Shown: positions 1 through 7,603, counted from the first letter of the stretch. The stretch is DNA of 36,236 bases from RGIG9115 sp045648165 (GCA_045648165.1 JAZRNL010000057.1:1-36236); one strand, 5' to 3'. Made by a program: numbers and translations. The notes: generated by a model not told the origin, from the letters alone.

Positions 1-561
1 GATTTCGCCCATTTCAAGCGATACAGGCTCCATCATCTGTCCCATTGTTCCGTCTGAAAGGAGCATAGATGTCATTCTGTACTTTTCAGCCAAGTCAAAC
101 CCCTTAAATGTGAGGTCCACCATTTCCTGAACTGAAGCAGGAGCTAAAACTATCATATGGAAGTCGCCATGGCCTGCGCCCCTTGTAGCCTGGAAATAAT
201 CTGACTGTGAGGGCTGGATACCGCCAAGGCCGGGACCTCCGCGCTGAACGTTAACTACGAGAGCGGGGACATCGCAACCTGCAAGATATGAAAGACCTTC
301 ACTCTTGAGAGATATACCGGGGCTTGAACTTGAAGTCATTACCCTCTTTCCTGTAGCGGCTACGCCGATTACCATATTTATAGCGGCAATTTCACTTTCT
401 GCCTGAAGGAATACTCCGTCAATTTTCGGCATTCTCTTTGACATATACGCCGCAACCTCTGTCTGAGGTGTTATGGGATATCCGAAATAGTGGCGGCAAC
501 CTGCCATAATAGCAGCTTCAGCCAAAGCTTCGTTACCCTTCATCAAAACCTTTTCTGACAT
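1..561 (-). CDS. vorB: 2-oxoacid:ferredoxin oxidoreductase alpha subunit, VorB/KorA type (3' part beyond window)
   Basis: Only the first 187 codons are present; the frame is open to the left edge. The start is the ATG at 559-561. Family role: the subunit that, with beta, gamma and delta partners, interconverts 2-oxoacids and acyl-CoA plus CO2 using thiamine diphosphate and ferredoxin in the cytoplasm. The translated N-terminus shows the hallmarks of the family: a GNEALAEAA opening, FGYPITPQTEV around residues 28-38, an SSSPGISLKSEG segment, and an RGGPGLGGIQPSQSDY stretch. The adjacent upstream gene is a 2x[4Fe-4S] ferredoxin subunit, and ilvE lies two genes further upstream, which favours a branched-chain (2-ketoisovalerate) substrate over 2-oxoglutarate. 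That substrate call is an inference. Beta and gamma genes are expected just outside the window. Confidence 0.88.
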   Translation of the reverse strand, partial: MSEKVLMKGNEALAEAAIMAGCRHYFGYPITPQTEVAAYMSKRMPKIDGVFLQAESEIAAINMVIGVAATGKRVMTSSSSPGISLKSEGLSYLAGCDVPALVVNVQRGGPGLGGIQPSQSDYFQATRGAGHGDFHMIVLAPASVQEMVDLTFKGFDLAEKYRMTSMLLSDGTMGQMMEPVSLEMGEI

Positions 562-581
562 TTGTTTCAATCCTTTCCGAA

Positions 582-785
582 TTATTTTTCTACAGTTATT
601 ACACAGTCGGGGCACATAGTTGCGCAGAATGCACAGCCTATACACTGCTCCGGATCGGTTACAGCTGCGGGATGATAGCCTTTTGCGTTAATCTCGCCTG
701 TAAGCTCTACAATATGCTTAGGGCAAGCGCCTACACAAAGACCGCACCCCTTACATAAATCCTTTTTGAATGTTACTTTTGCCAT
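582..785 (-). CDS. vorD: Ferredoxin-type delta subunit of 2-oxoacid:ferredoxin oxidoreductase (2x[4Fe-4S])
   Basis: A 67-residue protein with two cluster-binding motifs, CKGCGLCVGACP near the N-terminus and CIGCAFCATMCP near the C-terminus, the normal pattern for the delta subunit that passes electrons between the oxidoreductase core and external ferredoxin. I chose the ATG at 783-785, not the longer frame, because a GGAGG Shine-Dalgarno site (796-800 on the plus strand) sits 10 bases upstream. The gene starts 5 bases after the stop of the ATPase gene and is followed by vorB with a 20-base gap, so the three are almost certainly co-transcribed. KorD is an equally valid name if the complex uses 2-oxoglutarate. 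Confidence 0.9.
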   Translation of the reverse strand: MAKVTFKKDLCKGCGLCVGACPKHIVELTGEINAKGYHPAAVTDPEQCIGCAFCATMCPDCVITVEK

Positions 786-790
786 AAGTG

Positions 791-1477
791 TTATACCTCC
801 TTTTGCCAACTTTGTTGTACATACAGCTTTATGGGCATTATGTTTTTAATATTTACCTTGTTGCACAAATCCTCGCGCACTGTTGTGAACGCCACAGGAA
901 TTCCGGACAAACGGCTCACATCTTCTGCGTATGATATGGAAGCTTCAACATCTTCAGGAGTTGTTATTCCGCCAAGATTTGAATTATTTATAAGTGCCGT
1001 CACCTTAATACCTGCAGCTTGCTCTACCTCTCTTAAAACCTCCATTGTAAGCTCCGGAGTTTTTGTAAGAGGGCGGTATTTGTTAATTACGAAAAACACC
1101 TCGTAATTTCCTTCATCAATAATTGAAGGAACATATCTGCCAAGAGCAAGTGCTCCTCTATCGTCACCGCCTACGTCCATAACTGCGAAAACGTCGGTAT
1201 TATGGGATATTGTATACACTTCGGCCGGCAAAGCGGGCAAGTCCACATTTGAGCCTGCAAATTCAGAAGATATAAGTCGGATGCCTTTCTGACAAAGCAT
1301 CTCGGCACTATCCTGGGTTCTGAAATATGGGTTTACAATATCAAGATCGGCAACTGCAACTTTTTCTTCATTCTCTTTTATCATAAGAGCGAAGTTCAAT
1401 GCCACATTTGTTTTACCGCTTCCGTAGTGACCTACAAAAACTGAAATTCTTTTATAGCTTAAAGAGTTATTGTCCAA
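791..1477 (-). CDS. ParA/MinD-like P-loop ATPase between ilvE and vorDB
   Basis: A 228-residue cytoplasmic ATPase. A Walker A motif GHYGSGKT lies at residues 16-23, a DLDIVNPYF switch-like segment at 44-52, a hydrophobic strand ending in DVGGDD at about 97-106, and an NK dipeptide at 132-133. The start is a TTG inside the end of ilvE (19-base overlap), with GAGG about 10 bases upstream; no in-frame ATG precedes the P-loop, so a non-ATG start is needed. Proteins of this type often accompany ferredoxin-dependent oxidoreductase genes in Clostridia, but I know of no proven function. By analogy with CooC-like ATPases it could help mature or activate the metalloenzyme; this is inference. It lacks the deviant Walker motif with a leading lysine (KGGxGK) of true MinD/ParA proteins. 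Confidence 0.75.
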   Translation of the reverse strand: MDNNSLSYKRISVFVGHYGSGKTNVALNFALMIKENEEKVAVADLDIVNPYFRTQDSAEMLCQKGIRLISSEFAGSNVDLPALPAEVYTISHNTDVFAVMDVGGDDRGALALGRYVPSIIDEGNYEVFFVINKYRPLTKTPELTMEVLREVEQAAGIKVTALINNSNLGGITTPEDVEASISYAEDVSRLSGIPVAFTTVREDLCNKVNIKNIMPIKLYVQQSWQKEV

Positions 1478-2523
1478 TTGAACTCATCCTCACATTTTCC
1501 CCACTGAATACCGGTGATAGTATCGTAAAGCTTCTGGCTAACTGCACCGATTTCATTGTTGTTTATTTCAAACACATCGTCTTTATATCTGAGCTTACCA
1601 ACGGGTGAAATAACTGCCGCAGTACCTGTACCAAAGCACTCTTCTAAAGTTCCGTTCTTAGCCGCATCAACCAATTCGTCTACTGAAACCTTTCTTTCTT
1701 CTACATCATAGCCAAGAGCCTTGCAAAGCTGAATTACAGAGTTTCTTGTAACACCGGGAAGGATACTTCCGTTGAGCATAGGAGTTATAATTTTGCCGTT
1801 TATTTTGAAGAAAATATTCATAGCCCCTACTTCTTCGATGTATTTTCTTTCAACACCGTCGAGCCAAAGCACCTGTGAATACCCGTCGTCGTGAGCTTTT
1901 ACCTGAGCCGCTAAGCTTGCCGCATAGTTACCGCCTGTTTTAGCAAATCCCATACCGCCCTTAACTGCTCTTACGTAATCGTCCTCAATCCAGATACCAA
2001 CAGGAGCCAGTCCGTTTTCGTAGTAAGCACCGCTGGGAGCGAGGATGATTATAAACATATATGTTTTAGATGGTGCAACACCGAGGAATTCGTCTGTTGC
2101 AATAACGAAAGGTCTGATATAAAGTGAAGTTCCGTCATCTTCAGGAATCCAGTCTTCATCAACCTTAACCACTGCTTTAACAGCCTCCACAAAATCCTCT
2201 TCAGGGATTTCGGGTATGCAAAGTCTCTCGTTACTCTTATTTGCACGTTTAGCATTCATATCGGGGCGGAAAAGTCTTGCCTTACCGTCTGCACCACGAT
2301 ATGCCTTAAGACCTTCAAACATTTCCTGACCATAATGGAAAACCATAGCTGAAGGGTCAAGTGAAATAGGTGCATAAGGAACTATTCTTGCATCGTGCCA
2401 ACCCTTTCCCTCTGTGTAGTTCATAATGAACATATGGTCTGTGAAAATTTTACCGAAGCCAAGCTTCGCACCTTTTGCAGGTTTTTCTTTAGGCTGTGTT
2501 GTTCTTGTGATTTTAATTTCCAT
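1459..2523 (-). CDS. ilvE: Branched-chain amino acid aminotransferase
   Basis: A 354-residue fold-type IV PLP enzyme that transfers amino groups between glutamate and the branched-chain 2-oxoacids, the last step of Ile, Val and Leu synthesis or the first of their breakdown. The PLP lysine is K195 in the AKTGGNY motif; VLWLDGVERKYIEEVGAMNIFF-type sequence and a late GTGTAAVISPVG stretch (phosphate-binding region) follow as in type-II BCATs. Length fits the family. The ATG at 2521-2523 has AGAGG about 10 bases upstream. It is the first structural gene behind a leader-peptide attenuator (2561-2749), and its 3' end overlaps the downstream ATPase gene, so translation may be coupled. Confidence 0.95.
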   Translation of the reverse strand: MEIKITRTTQPKEKPAKGAKLGFGKIFTDHMFIMNYTEGKGWHDARIVPYAPISLDPSAMVFHYGQEMFEGLKAYRGADGKARLFRPDMNAKRANKSNERLCIPEIPEEDFVEAVKAVVKVDEDWIPEDDGTSLYIRPFVIATDEFLGVAPSKTYMFIIILAPSGAYYENGLAPVGIWIEDDYVRAVKGGMGFAKTGGNYAASLAAQVKAHDDGYSQVLWLDGVERKYIEEVGAMNIFFKINGKIITPMLNGSILPGVTRNSVIQLCKALGYDVEERKVSVDELVDAAKNGTLEECFGTGTAAVISPVGKLRYKDDVFEINNNEIGAVSQKLYDTITGIQWGKCEDEFNWTITL

Positions 2524-2560
2524 AATAAAACGCCTCTTTTTTTGTTTTTTCTAAATTCAG

Positions 2561-2591
2561 AAAAAAGCCTACGGGTGTACCGTAAGCTTTT
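2561..2591 (-). terminator. Attenuator terminator upstream of ilvE
   Basis: Read on the minus strand, AAAGCTTACGG (to 2580) and CCGTAGGCTT (2574-2565) form a 10-bp stem with one G-U pair and a 5-base TACAC loop, followed by six T residues (2566-2561, the first two within the stem). This is a normal intrinsic terminator, located 37 bases before the ilvE start codon and after the leader peptide gene. Its 5' arm (2580-2591) is also complementary to codons 31-35 of the leader peptide (2646-2658), giving a competing antiterminator. Folding was done by eye. Confidence 0.8.
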
Positions 2592-2629
2592 AATTGGTAA
2601 ACTATGTATAAAACACATCTCTGCAACAA

Positions 2630-2749
2630 TCAGCAACCAACTTTTAAAAACTTATCGGCACGACAAACTGCACTAACAATTGATATGACAATAATTAGTG
2701 CGTTAATAATTATTATGTTGTCGATTAAGTAATTAGTTGCAAAACTCAT
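2630..2749 (-). CDS. Branched-chain amino acid leader peptide (ilv attenuator peptide)
   Basis: A 39-codon ORF with 9 Ile, 4 Val and 3 Leu codons; 14 of the 21 residues from position 8 to 28 are branched-chain, including NIIIINALIIVISIVSAV. The ATG is at 2747-2749 with AAAGG 12 bases upstream and the TGA at 2630-2632. It begins about 30 nt after the predicted transcription start and ends about 40 nt before the ilvE terminator hairpin. Layout and composition match leader peptides such as E. coli ilvL. The first part of the gene (2722-2729, codons 7-10) can pair with 2651-2658, the equivalent of the 1:2 stem. A product function is not expected; the act of translation senses charged tRNA-Ile/Val/Leu supply. 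Confidence 0.8.
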   Translation of the reverse strand: MSFATNYLIDNIIIINALIIVISIVSAVCRADKFLKVGC

Positions 2750-2785
2750 TACAAATCCGTACCTTTCTGAATTACTATAAATTAA

Positions 2786-2814
2786 ATGATACCACACAGT
2801 CCGATTTTTGTCAA
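2786..2814 (-). promoter_or_regulatory. Sigma-A promoter of the ilvE operon leader
   Basis: The minus strand carries a perfect -35 box TTGACA (2809-2814), a 17-base spacer and a -10 box TATCAT (2786-2791). Transcription should start near 2779, giving a 5' untranslated stretch of about 30 nt before the leader peptide ATG at 2749. Confidence 0.8.
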
Positions 2815-2934
2815 GCAAAAGGGGATTTTTTTTCGGTTTTTCAATGTTTTTTAACATTTTTTTTAAAAATATTACCACACTATCCGGGTTTTAGGTAATT
2901 TTTCATAAAAACCTCTTATTTATGTTGATAATCA

Positions 2935-4056
2935 TTAAAAAAAATGCTTTAAAACCTCAAGAATTGAAAGGTAGAAAGTTTTTTTCGAAACCTCGCCATT
3001 CGAATATGCAGGTATCCTTTTAAACTCCTCTCCATTTTTTAATATCACAACCTCACCAAGCTTATCTCCTTTATATATCGGTGCCGCAAGCTTTTCGGCG
3101 GGCTCCAATGAGTATTCAAATTCTGATGCATCACTTTTTTCGAGCAATACACATTCAGTTTCTTTTATTTCGCAGCCTGCATCTTCCGACAAGCCTCCGG
3201 AAATCTTAACACGGCCAAGCTCTGTCCCGGAAGGCACAATTTCTCTTACAGCATATGCTGAAAAGCCATAATCCAACATTGCCTTTGCACCGCTAAATCT
3301 GGCATTGGAATCAGGCGCTCCAAGAACAACTGCCACAAGTTGCATCCCGTCACGCTCTGCAGATGCAGACAGGCAGCATTTCGCCACTGATGTGGAACCT
3401 GTTTTAAGCCCGTTTGCACCGGGATAAAAGCGAATGAGTTTATTTGTATTTGCAAGCTCAAATCTCCCATCCCTTATAGTATCAGTCCATATTTTTGTAT
3501 AATTGAAAATAATTTTATGCTTAAGAAGCTCCCGTGACATTATCGCTACATCTCTTGCGCTTGAATAGTGCCCCTCCGCATCAAGTCCGTTTGTGTTTAC
3601 AAAAGATGTATTTATCATTCCCAGTTCCTTTGCACGCTCATTCATAAGCCGTACAAACTCCGCTTCACTTCCTGCAATATGCTCACCTATGGCAACAGCA
3701 CCATCATTAGCAGATGCTACAGCAATGCCTTTCATAATCTCATCAACACTTACAACGTCGCCTGTTTCAAGAAACATAGTCGAACCGCCCATACTCATAG
3801 CGTGTTCACTTACAACAACACCGTCGTCAAGAGAAATTTTTCCGCTATCAATAGCCTCGCAGGCAAGGAGCATTGTCATAATTTTGGTAACACTCGCAAT
3901 AGGCAATGCCTCGTCCGGATTTTGTTCGTATAAAACCTTACCTGTATTGAGCTCTGTTAAAAAAGCAGATTTTGCATTAATACCAAGATCAGGCTGTGCA
4001 AGCACCGATACATGCATCATCATATAAGCAATCAGGAATACCGCTATTTTTTTCAT
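2935..4056 (-). CDS. dacF: D-alanyl-D-alanine carboxypeptidase (DacF type, peptidase S11)
   Basis: A 373-residue secreted penicillin-binding protein that trims the terminal D-Ala from peptidoglycan pentapeptides. The start is the ATG at 4054-4056 with GGGGGAG 5-6 bases upstream; the frame extends 7 codons further but lacks a site there. A signal peptide (MKKIAVFLIAYMMMHVSVLA) precedes the catalytic domain. Active-site motifs are S55-VT-K58, S115-A-N117 and K218-T-G220, in the usual order and spacing. The C-terminus ends with an amphipathic helix (YLSILEVLKHFF) typical of membrane-anchored low-molecular-weight PBPs. It is divergent from eno. In Bacillus, DacF acts in the forespore, but the neighbours here do not prove a sporulation role, so a housekeeping DacA-like role is possible. 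Confidence 0.9.
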   Translation of the reverse strand: MKKIAVFLIAYMMMHVSVLAQPDLGINAKSAFLTELNTGKVLYEQNPDEALPIASVTKIMTMLLACEAIDSGKISLDDGVVVSEHAMSMGGSTMFLETGDVVSVDEIMKGIAVASANDGAVAIGEHIAGSEAEFVRLMNERAKELGMINTSFVNTNGLDAEGHYSSARDVAIMSRELLKHKIIFNYTKIWTDTIRDGRFELANTNKLIRFYPGANGLKTGSTSVAKCCLSASAERDGMQLVAVVLGAPDSNARFSGAKAMLDYGFSAYAVREIVPSGTELGRVKISGGLSEDAGCEIKETECVLLEKSDASEFEYSLEPAEKLAAPIYKGDKLGEVVILKNGEEFKRIPAYSNGEVSKKTFYLSILEVLKHFF

Positions 4057-4193
4057 ATCCACTCCCCCAAAAAACAATATTTACAGAAAATATATGAAAA
4101 TTTAAGTGATAATATTTCAATTTTTGGAATATTCATTTTTATATTATAAAATTTTCCGAAATTAACAAAATACATATAGAAAGGAGAACTGAT
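4057..4193. promoter_or_regulatory. Divergent dacF/eno intergenic region
   Basis: A 137-base, very AT-rich gap between divergently transcribed dacF and eno. It must carry both promoters. For eno, TATAAA (4145-4150) with a poor TTTGGA 16 bases upstream is the best candidate, and a strong AAAGGAG lies before its ATG. For dacF I could not pick out a convincing pair of boxes. No operator-like palindrome stands out. Confidence 0.4.
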
Positions 4194-5468
4194 ATGAAAG
4201 GTTATTTTGAAATTATTGATGTATATGCAAGGGAAGTTCTGGATTCAAGAGGTAATCCCACTGTTGAAGCAACTGTTTTTACCGAGAATAAAAATGCAAG
4301 CGCAATTGTTCCATCGGGAGCTTCAACCGGTGTCTTTGAAGCAGTAGAGCTCCGTGACGGAGATAACCGTTACTTCGGAAAAGGAGTAAAAAAAGCAGTT
4401 GATAACATAAATACAATAATTGCAGAAGCATTAATCGGAATGAACGTACTTGAACAGTGCGCAATAGATAAACGACTTCGCGAATTAGACGGTACGGAAA
4501 CTAAATCAAAGCTTGGTGCCAATGCTCTTCTTGCTGTATCCCTTGCTGCGGCAAAAACAGGGGCAAAATGCCTCGAAATTCCACTATACAGATATATCGG
4601 AGGTTGCAACACATATAAGCTTCCAATTCCAATGATGAACATTTTAAACGGAGGTGTGCATGCAAGCAATAATCTTGATATACAGGAATTTATGATCATG
4701 CCAACAGGTGCAAAAAACTTTCGGAATGCCCTAAGAATGTGCAGCGAAGTTTATCATAATCTAAAAAAAATACTTGAACAAAAAGGTATGTCAACCGCTG
4801 TAGGTGACGAGGGCGGATTTGCACCAAACCTCAAAAATGACGAGGAAGCCCTAATTTTAATTTGCGAAGCTATCGAAAATTCAGGCTACAAACCCGGATA
4901 TGATTTCGGTATTGCTCTTGACGCGGCATCCTCGGAATGGTTAACCACTGACGGAGTTTATAAATTACCAAAATCAGAGGCGGTCAGAACGAAATCAGAA
5001 ATGTGTGACTACTTTGAAGATTTATGCAACAAATACCCAATCATATCAATAGAGGACCCTGTAGCAGAGGATGATTGGGAAGCTTGGAAAGAGATAACTA
5101 ACAGATTAGGCGATAAAATCCAGTTGGTGGGTGATGATTTGTTTGTCACCAACGTAAGCAGACTGAAAAAAGGAATAGCCGAAGGTGTTGCCAATTCTGT
5201 ACTTATTAAAGTAAATCAGATAGGAACACTGAGCGAGGCTTTATGCACAATTGAAAAAGCATACAGGAACGGATATACTGCCGTTATATCCCACCGAAGC
5301 GGCGAAACTGAAGATACTACCATAGCAGACCTTGCCGTAGCAATGAACTGCGGACAGATAAAAGCAGGAGCTCCTTGCCGAAGTGAAAGAGTATGTAAAT
5401 ACAACAAACTTCTTCGGATTGAAGAAGATTTATGTTTTTGCTCGGAATATCCCCATAAGCTTAGATAA
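4194..5468 (+). CDS. eno: Enolase
   Basis: A 424-residue glycolytic enzyme converting 2-phosphoglycerate to phosphoenolpyruvate. Metal ligands are D243, E287 (SIEDP) and D314 (VGDD); catalytic residues are E206 in GDEGGFAPN and K339 in the SVLIKVNQIGTLSE signature (335-348); the SHRSGETED loop is at 366-374. The protein is full length. AAAGGAG lies 7-8 bases before the ATG. It is the only long plus-strand gene in the first 25 kb, monocistronic, and ends at a strong terminator 4 bases after the stop codon. The C-terminus is rather cysteine-rich (GAPCRSERVC and DLCFC) for an enolase; all catalytic residues are intact. Confidence 0.97.
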   Translation: MKGYFEIIDVYAREVLDSRGNPTVEATVFTENKNASAIVPSGASTGVFEAVELRDGDNRYFGKGVKKAVDNINTIIAEALIGMNVLEQCAIDKRLRELDGTETKSKLGANALLAVSLAAAKTGAKCLEIPLYRYIGGCNTYKLPIPMMNILNGGVHASNNLDIQEFMIMPTGAKNFRNALRMCSEVYHNLKKILEQKGMSTAVGDEGGFAPNLKNDEEALILICEAIENSGYKPGYDFGIALDAASSEWLTTDGVYKLPKSEAVRTKSEMCDYFEDLCNKYPIISIEDPVAEDDWEAWKEITNRLGDKIQLVGDDLFVTNVSRLKKGIAEGVANSVLIKVNQIGTLSEALCTIEKAYRNGYTAVISHRSGETEDTTIADLAVAMNCGQIKAGAPCRSERVCKYNKLLRIEEDLCFCSEYPHKLR

Positions 5469-5471
5469 GAT

Positions 5472-5508
5472 AAAAACGTTATGCAGTGTGAACCGCATAA
5501 CGTTTTTT
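5472..5508. terminator. Bidirectional intrinsic terminator between eno and DUF4330 gene
   Basis: A perfect 13-bp inverted repeat, AAAAACGTTATGC (5472-5484) and GCATAACGTTTTT (5495-5507), with a 10-base loop and T-runs on both strands. It terminates eno on the plus strand, and the polysaccharide operon on the minus strand, whose last stop codon is at 5510-5512. Confidence 0.92.
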
Positions 5509-5509
5509 A

Positions 5510-5992
5510 TTAGTCAACCGCTTTTATAGATATTATTTTACCGTTTGTGGAAACGTATTTTGAACAAATCTTATACTCTGAGCCAACACCGATAGAAGTT
5601 TCAACAGCGTCACACCATCTGCCGTTTCGCACTACACCGTTTGCTTTAACCGTTACTAACGCCGTAAATCTACCAGGACGCTCAATCATTTTACGCTCGC
5701 CGTCGAGCATAATAAGGTCGTATTTCGCAGGCTCAACCGCAACATTTACGATTTCACCTACAAGAGCATTTTCCTTTTCAGAATATATATATCCACCCTT
5801 TTGCAGGCCTTGGATTGAATACTCACGAACCCCCTCAACCTTCACAACATACTCAAAAGGTACAGTTCCGGCAGTGCTTTTGTCAGAAAATGTTACCACC
5901 CTCAAAAAAACACCAACAATTGCAACTAATATTGCAATTATAACCAAAAAATCGATTATATTTATTTTCCCGGCTATTTTTCCGTTTTTCAC
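5510..5992 (-). CDS. DUF4330 membrane-anchored protein, copy 2
   Basis: About 160 residues: a short basic N-terminus, the GKINIIDFLVI signature of DUF4330, one transmembrane helix ending near residue 33, and an extracytoplasmic beta-rich domain containing a VGEIVNV motif. I prefer the GTG at 5990-5992, which has GGGGG 8 bases upstream; the open frame also allows GTG or ATG starts at 6019 and 6013. It follows a paralogue 13 bases upstream and ends the operon at the shared terminator. Function is not known. Its place at the end of a polymer-synthesis locus suggests an envelope role, for example assisting polymerase or ligase; this is inference. Confidence 0.75.
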   Translation of the reverse strand: MKNGKIAGKINIIDFLVIIAILVAIVGVFLRVVTFSDKSTAGTVPFEYVVKVEGVREYSIQGLQKGGYIYSEKENALVGEIVNVAVEPAKYDLIMLDGERKMIERPGRFTALVTVKANGVVRNGRWCDAVETSIGVGSEYKICSKYVSTNGKIISIKAVD

Positions 5993-6005
5993 GTTTTTTA
6001 CCCCC

Positions 6006-6458
6006 TTAATCATCAACACCGATTATATATCCTGATGCAACATATGTTGTAGCTGATATATTTTGCTTCTCACCAATTCTTATATGTTGCTGTCCTATCT
6101 GGTAACCCCAGTCATTAACTGTAGCTTCAGCCTCAACAGTAAGTACAGCGTCTTTACATCCTTCAGTCTTGCTTGATACATATTTTTCCGACTGTTGATT
6201 AAAGTATGTGTCCTCAGAAGCCGTTACTGTAACATTGGTAACTCTGCCATAAGCATTATCTTTTGCATCAAGAAGGACTTTATCATCCGGAACCATACTA
6301 TCTGCAACTTCAGGCAATACGCTTGTTACCCGCACGGTGTACGATACTGTTTTAGTAGAAGCACCAACAGTACCGGATAGTTTTGCAAAAACAAAAATCG
6401 CTGCAAAAACAACAACAAGGACTATAAGTATATCAATAAACGTTATTTTCTTTTTCAT
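6006..6458 (-). CDS. DUF4330-like membrane-anchored protein, copy 1
   Basis: A 150-residue protein with MKKKITFIDILIVLVVVFAAI as N-in membrane anchor (the FIDILIV segment matches the GKINIIDFLVI signature of DUF4330), then an outside domain with a GRVTNVTV motif aligned to VGEIVNVAV in the next gene. The two genes are thus diverged tandem paralogues. The ATG at 6456-6458 has a weak GGAG site. It lies 13 bases after the glycosyltransferase stop, in the same operon. Function not known; no catalytic motif seen. Confidence 0.75.
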   Translation of the reverse strand: MKKKITFIDILIVLVVVFAAIFVFAKLSGTVGASTKTVSYTVRVTSVLPEVADSMVPDDKVLLDAKDNAYGRVTNVTVTASEDTYFNQQSEKYVSSKTEGCKDAVLTVEAEATVNDWGYQIGQQHIRIGEKQNISATTYVASGYIIGVDD

Positions 6459-6471
6459 ATTTCAAATCTCC

Positions 6472-7584
6472 TTACTTCTGAGATATTTTATCGTAATATT
6501 CTTCAGTTTGTCTTGTCATTGCTACCGCAGTAAACTTTTTACTGAATATTTCTTTTGACTTTTCACTCATTCGGGCATAAAGCGCATCATCAGAAATAAG
6601 CTTTCTTACGCCATCTGCCAGAGCTTCAGAATTTTTCTTCCGAACAAGAAATCCGTTATCGCCATCGGATATAACACCGGGATTTCCGCCAAAGTCAGAA
6701 ACAACAGCGGGAATACCAAGACTCATACCTTCTAAAAGTGCAAGGCTTGTAGCTTCTGTTCCATAAGAAGCATTACACTGAATATAAGTTATATTCATAA
6801 GTGAGTCTACATCTTTTATAAATCCTGTGAATACAATATCATCTTCCCTGCCAAGCTCTTTAACCTTTGCTTTGAGATGCTCCTCATAAGAGCCTGTCCC
6901 AGCTATCACAAATTTAGCCTTGATACCCTCCTTAAGAAGCATATCTGCAGCTTCAATAAAATAGTCATGGCCTTTTATATCTTCAAGGCGCGCTACTATA
7001 GATATAACCTTTTCATCTTCTCCAATTCCAAAACGTTTACGAGCGGCTGATTTTTCCTCGGATGAAGTTGGCACAAGACCCTTAACACCGTTTAATATAA
7101 CAGTGATTTTTGTTTCATCAACACCTGTATCGGTAAGATTTTCCTTAGCCGCTTCTGCAACCGCAATTATCCCGTCAGCCATTATGTTGTTGACAAAGCC
7201 GTTGATTTTTTTACCTATACCTTGTGAAATTGATTTCGGGGGCGGGAAAACGCTGTGACGGGTATATATAACTCTTGCTCCTGCAAGCCTGCCTGCAATT
7301 CTTGCCGACATAGAGGCATGAGTGTGTACTATATCAGCTTTTTCTTTGCGTATAATTCTCATAAGCTCACCAACGGCTTTAAAGTCAAGAGATTTGTCGG
7401 CTATCCCGTTAACCTCAATAATCTCAACACCAAGCACTTCAATGTGAGGCTTAAGCAAACTGTTTTTAGGAAGAATTACTTTGATTTCATACTTACTTCT
7501 GTCATATTCTGTAAGTAAATTGAGCAAAACTTTTCCGGCTCCCCCTATATTTGTATCACTTGATACTTCAATAATCTTCAACAT
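6472..7584 (-). CDS. Glycosyltransferase family 4
   Basis: A 370-residue cytoplasmic GT-B enzyme that adds a sugar from a nucleotide-sugar to a growing lipid-linked or polymer acceptor. The N-terminal GGAGKVLLNLL loop (residues 14-24), the HTHASMSARIAG acceptor-side motif (88-99), and the E-x7-E pair E277/E285 in GTEATSLALLEGMSLG are seen. The ATG is at 7582-7584. The O-antigen polymerase gene lies 19 bases upstream and DUF4330 copy 1 is 13 bases downstream. Donor and acceptor cannot be told from sequence. Confidence 0.88.
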   Translation of the reverse strand: MLKIIEVSSDTNIGGAGKVLLNLLTEYDRSKYEIKVILPKNSLLKPHIEVLGVEIIEVNGIADKSLDFKAVGELMRIIRKEKADIVHTHASMSARIAGRLAGARVIYTRHSVFPPPKSISQGIGKKINGFVNNIMADGIIAVAEAAKENLTDTGVDETKITVILNGVKGLVPTSSEEKSAARKRFGIGEDEKVISIVARLEDIKGHDYFIEAADMLLKEGIKAKFVIAGTGSYEEHLKAKVKELGREDDIVFTGFIKDVDSLMNITYIQCNASYGTEATSLALLEGMSLGIPAVVSDFGGNPGVISDGDNGFLVRKKNSEALADGVRKLISDDALYARMSEKSKEIFSKKFTAVAMTRQTEEYYDKISQK

Positions 7585-7603
7585 ATTTTAATTCCTTTCG
7601 TAT

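Noticed and set aside
2565..2589. The plus strand reads CGGGTGTACCG, resembling the T-box consensus AGGGUGGNACCGCG.
   Set aside because: It is on the wrong strand: ilvE is on minus and no plus-strand gene follows. The similarity comes from the terminator hairpin itself.
2630..2878. The longer 82-codon reading of the leader frame.
   Set aside because: It would start upstream of the promoter boxes (2786-2814); only the 39-codon form from 2749 fits the predicted transcript.
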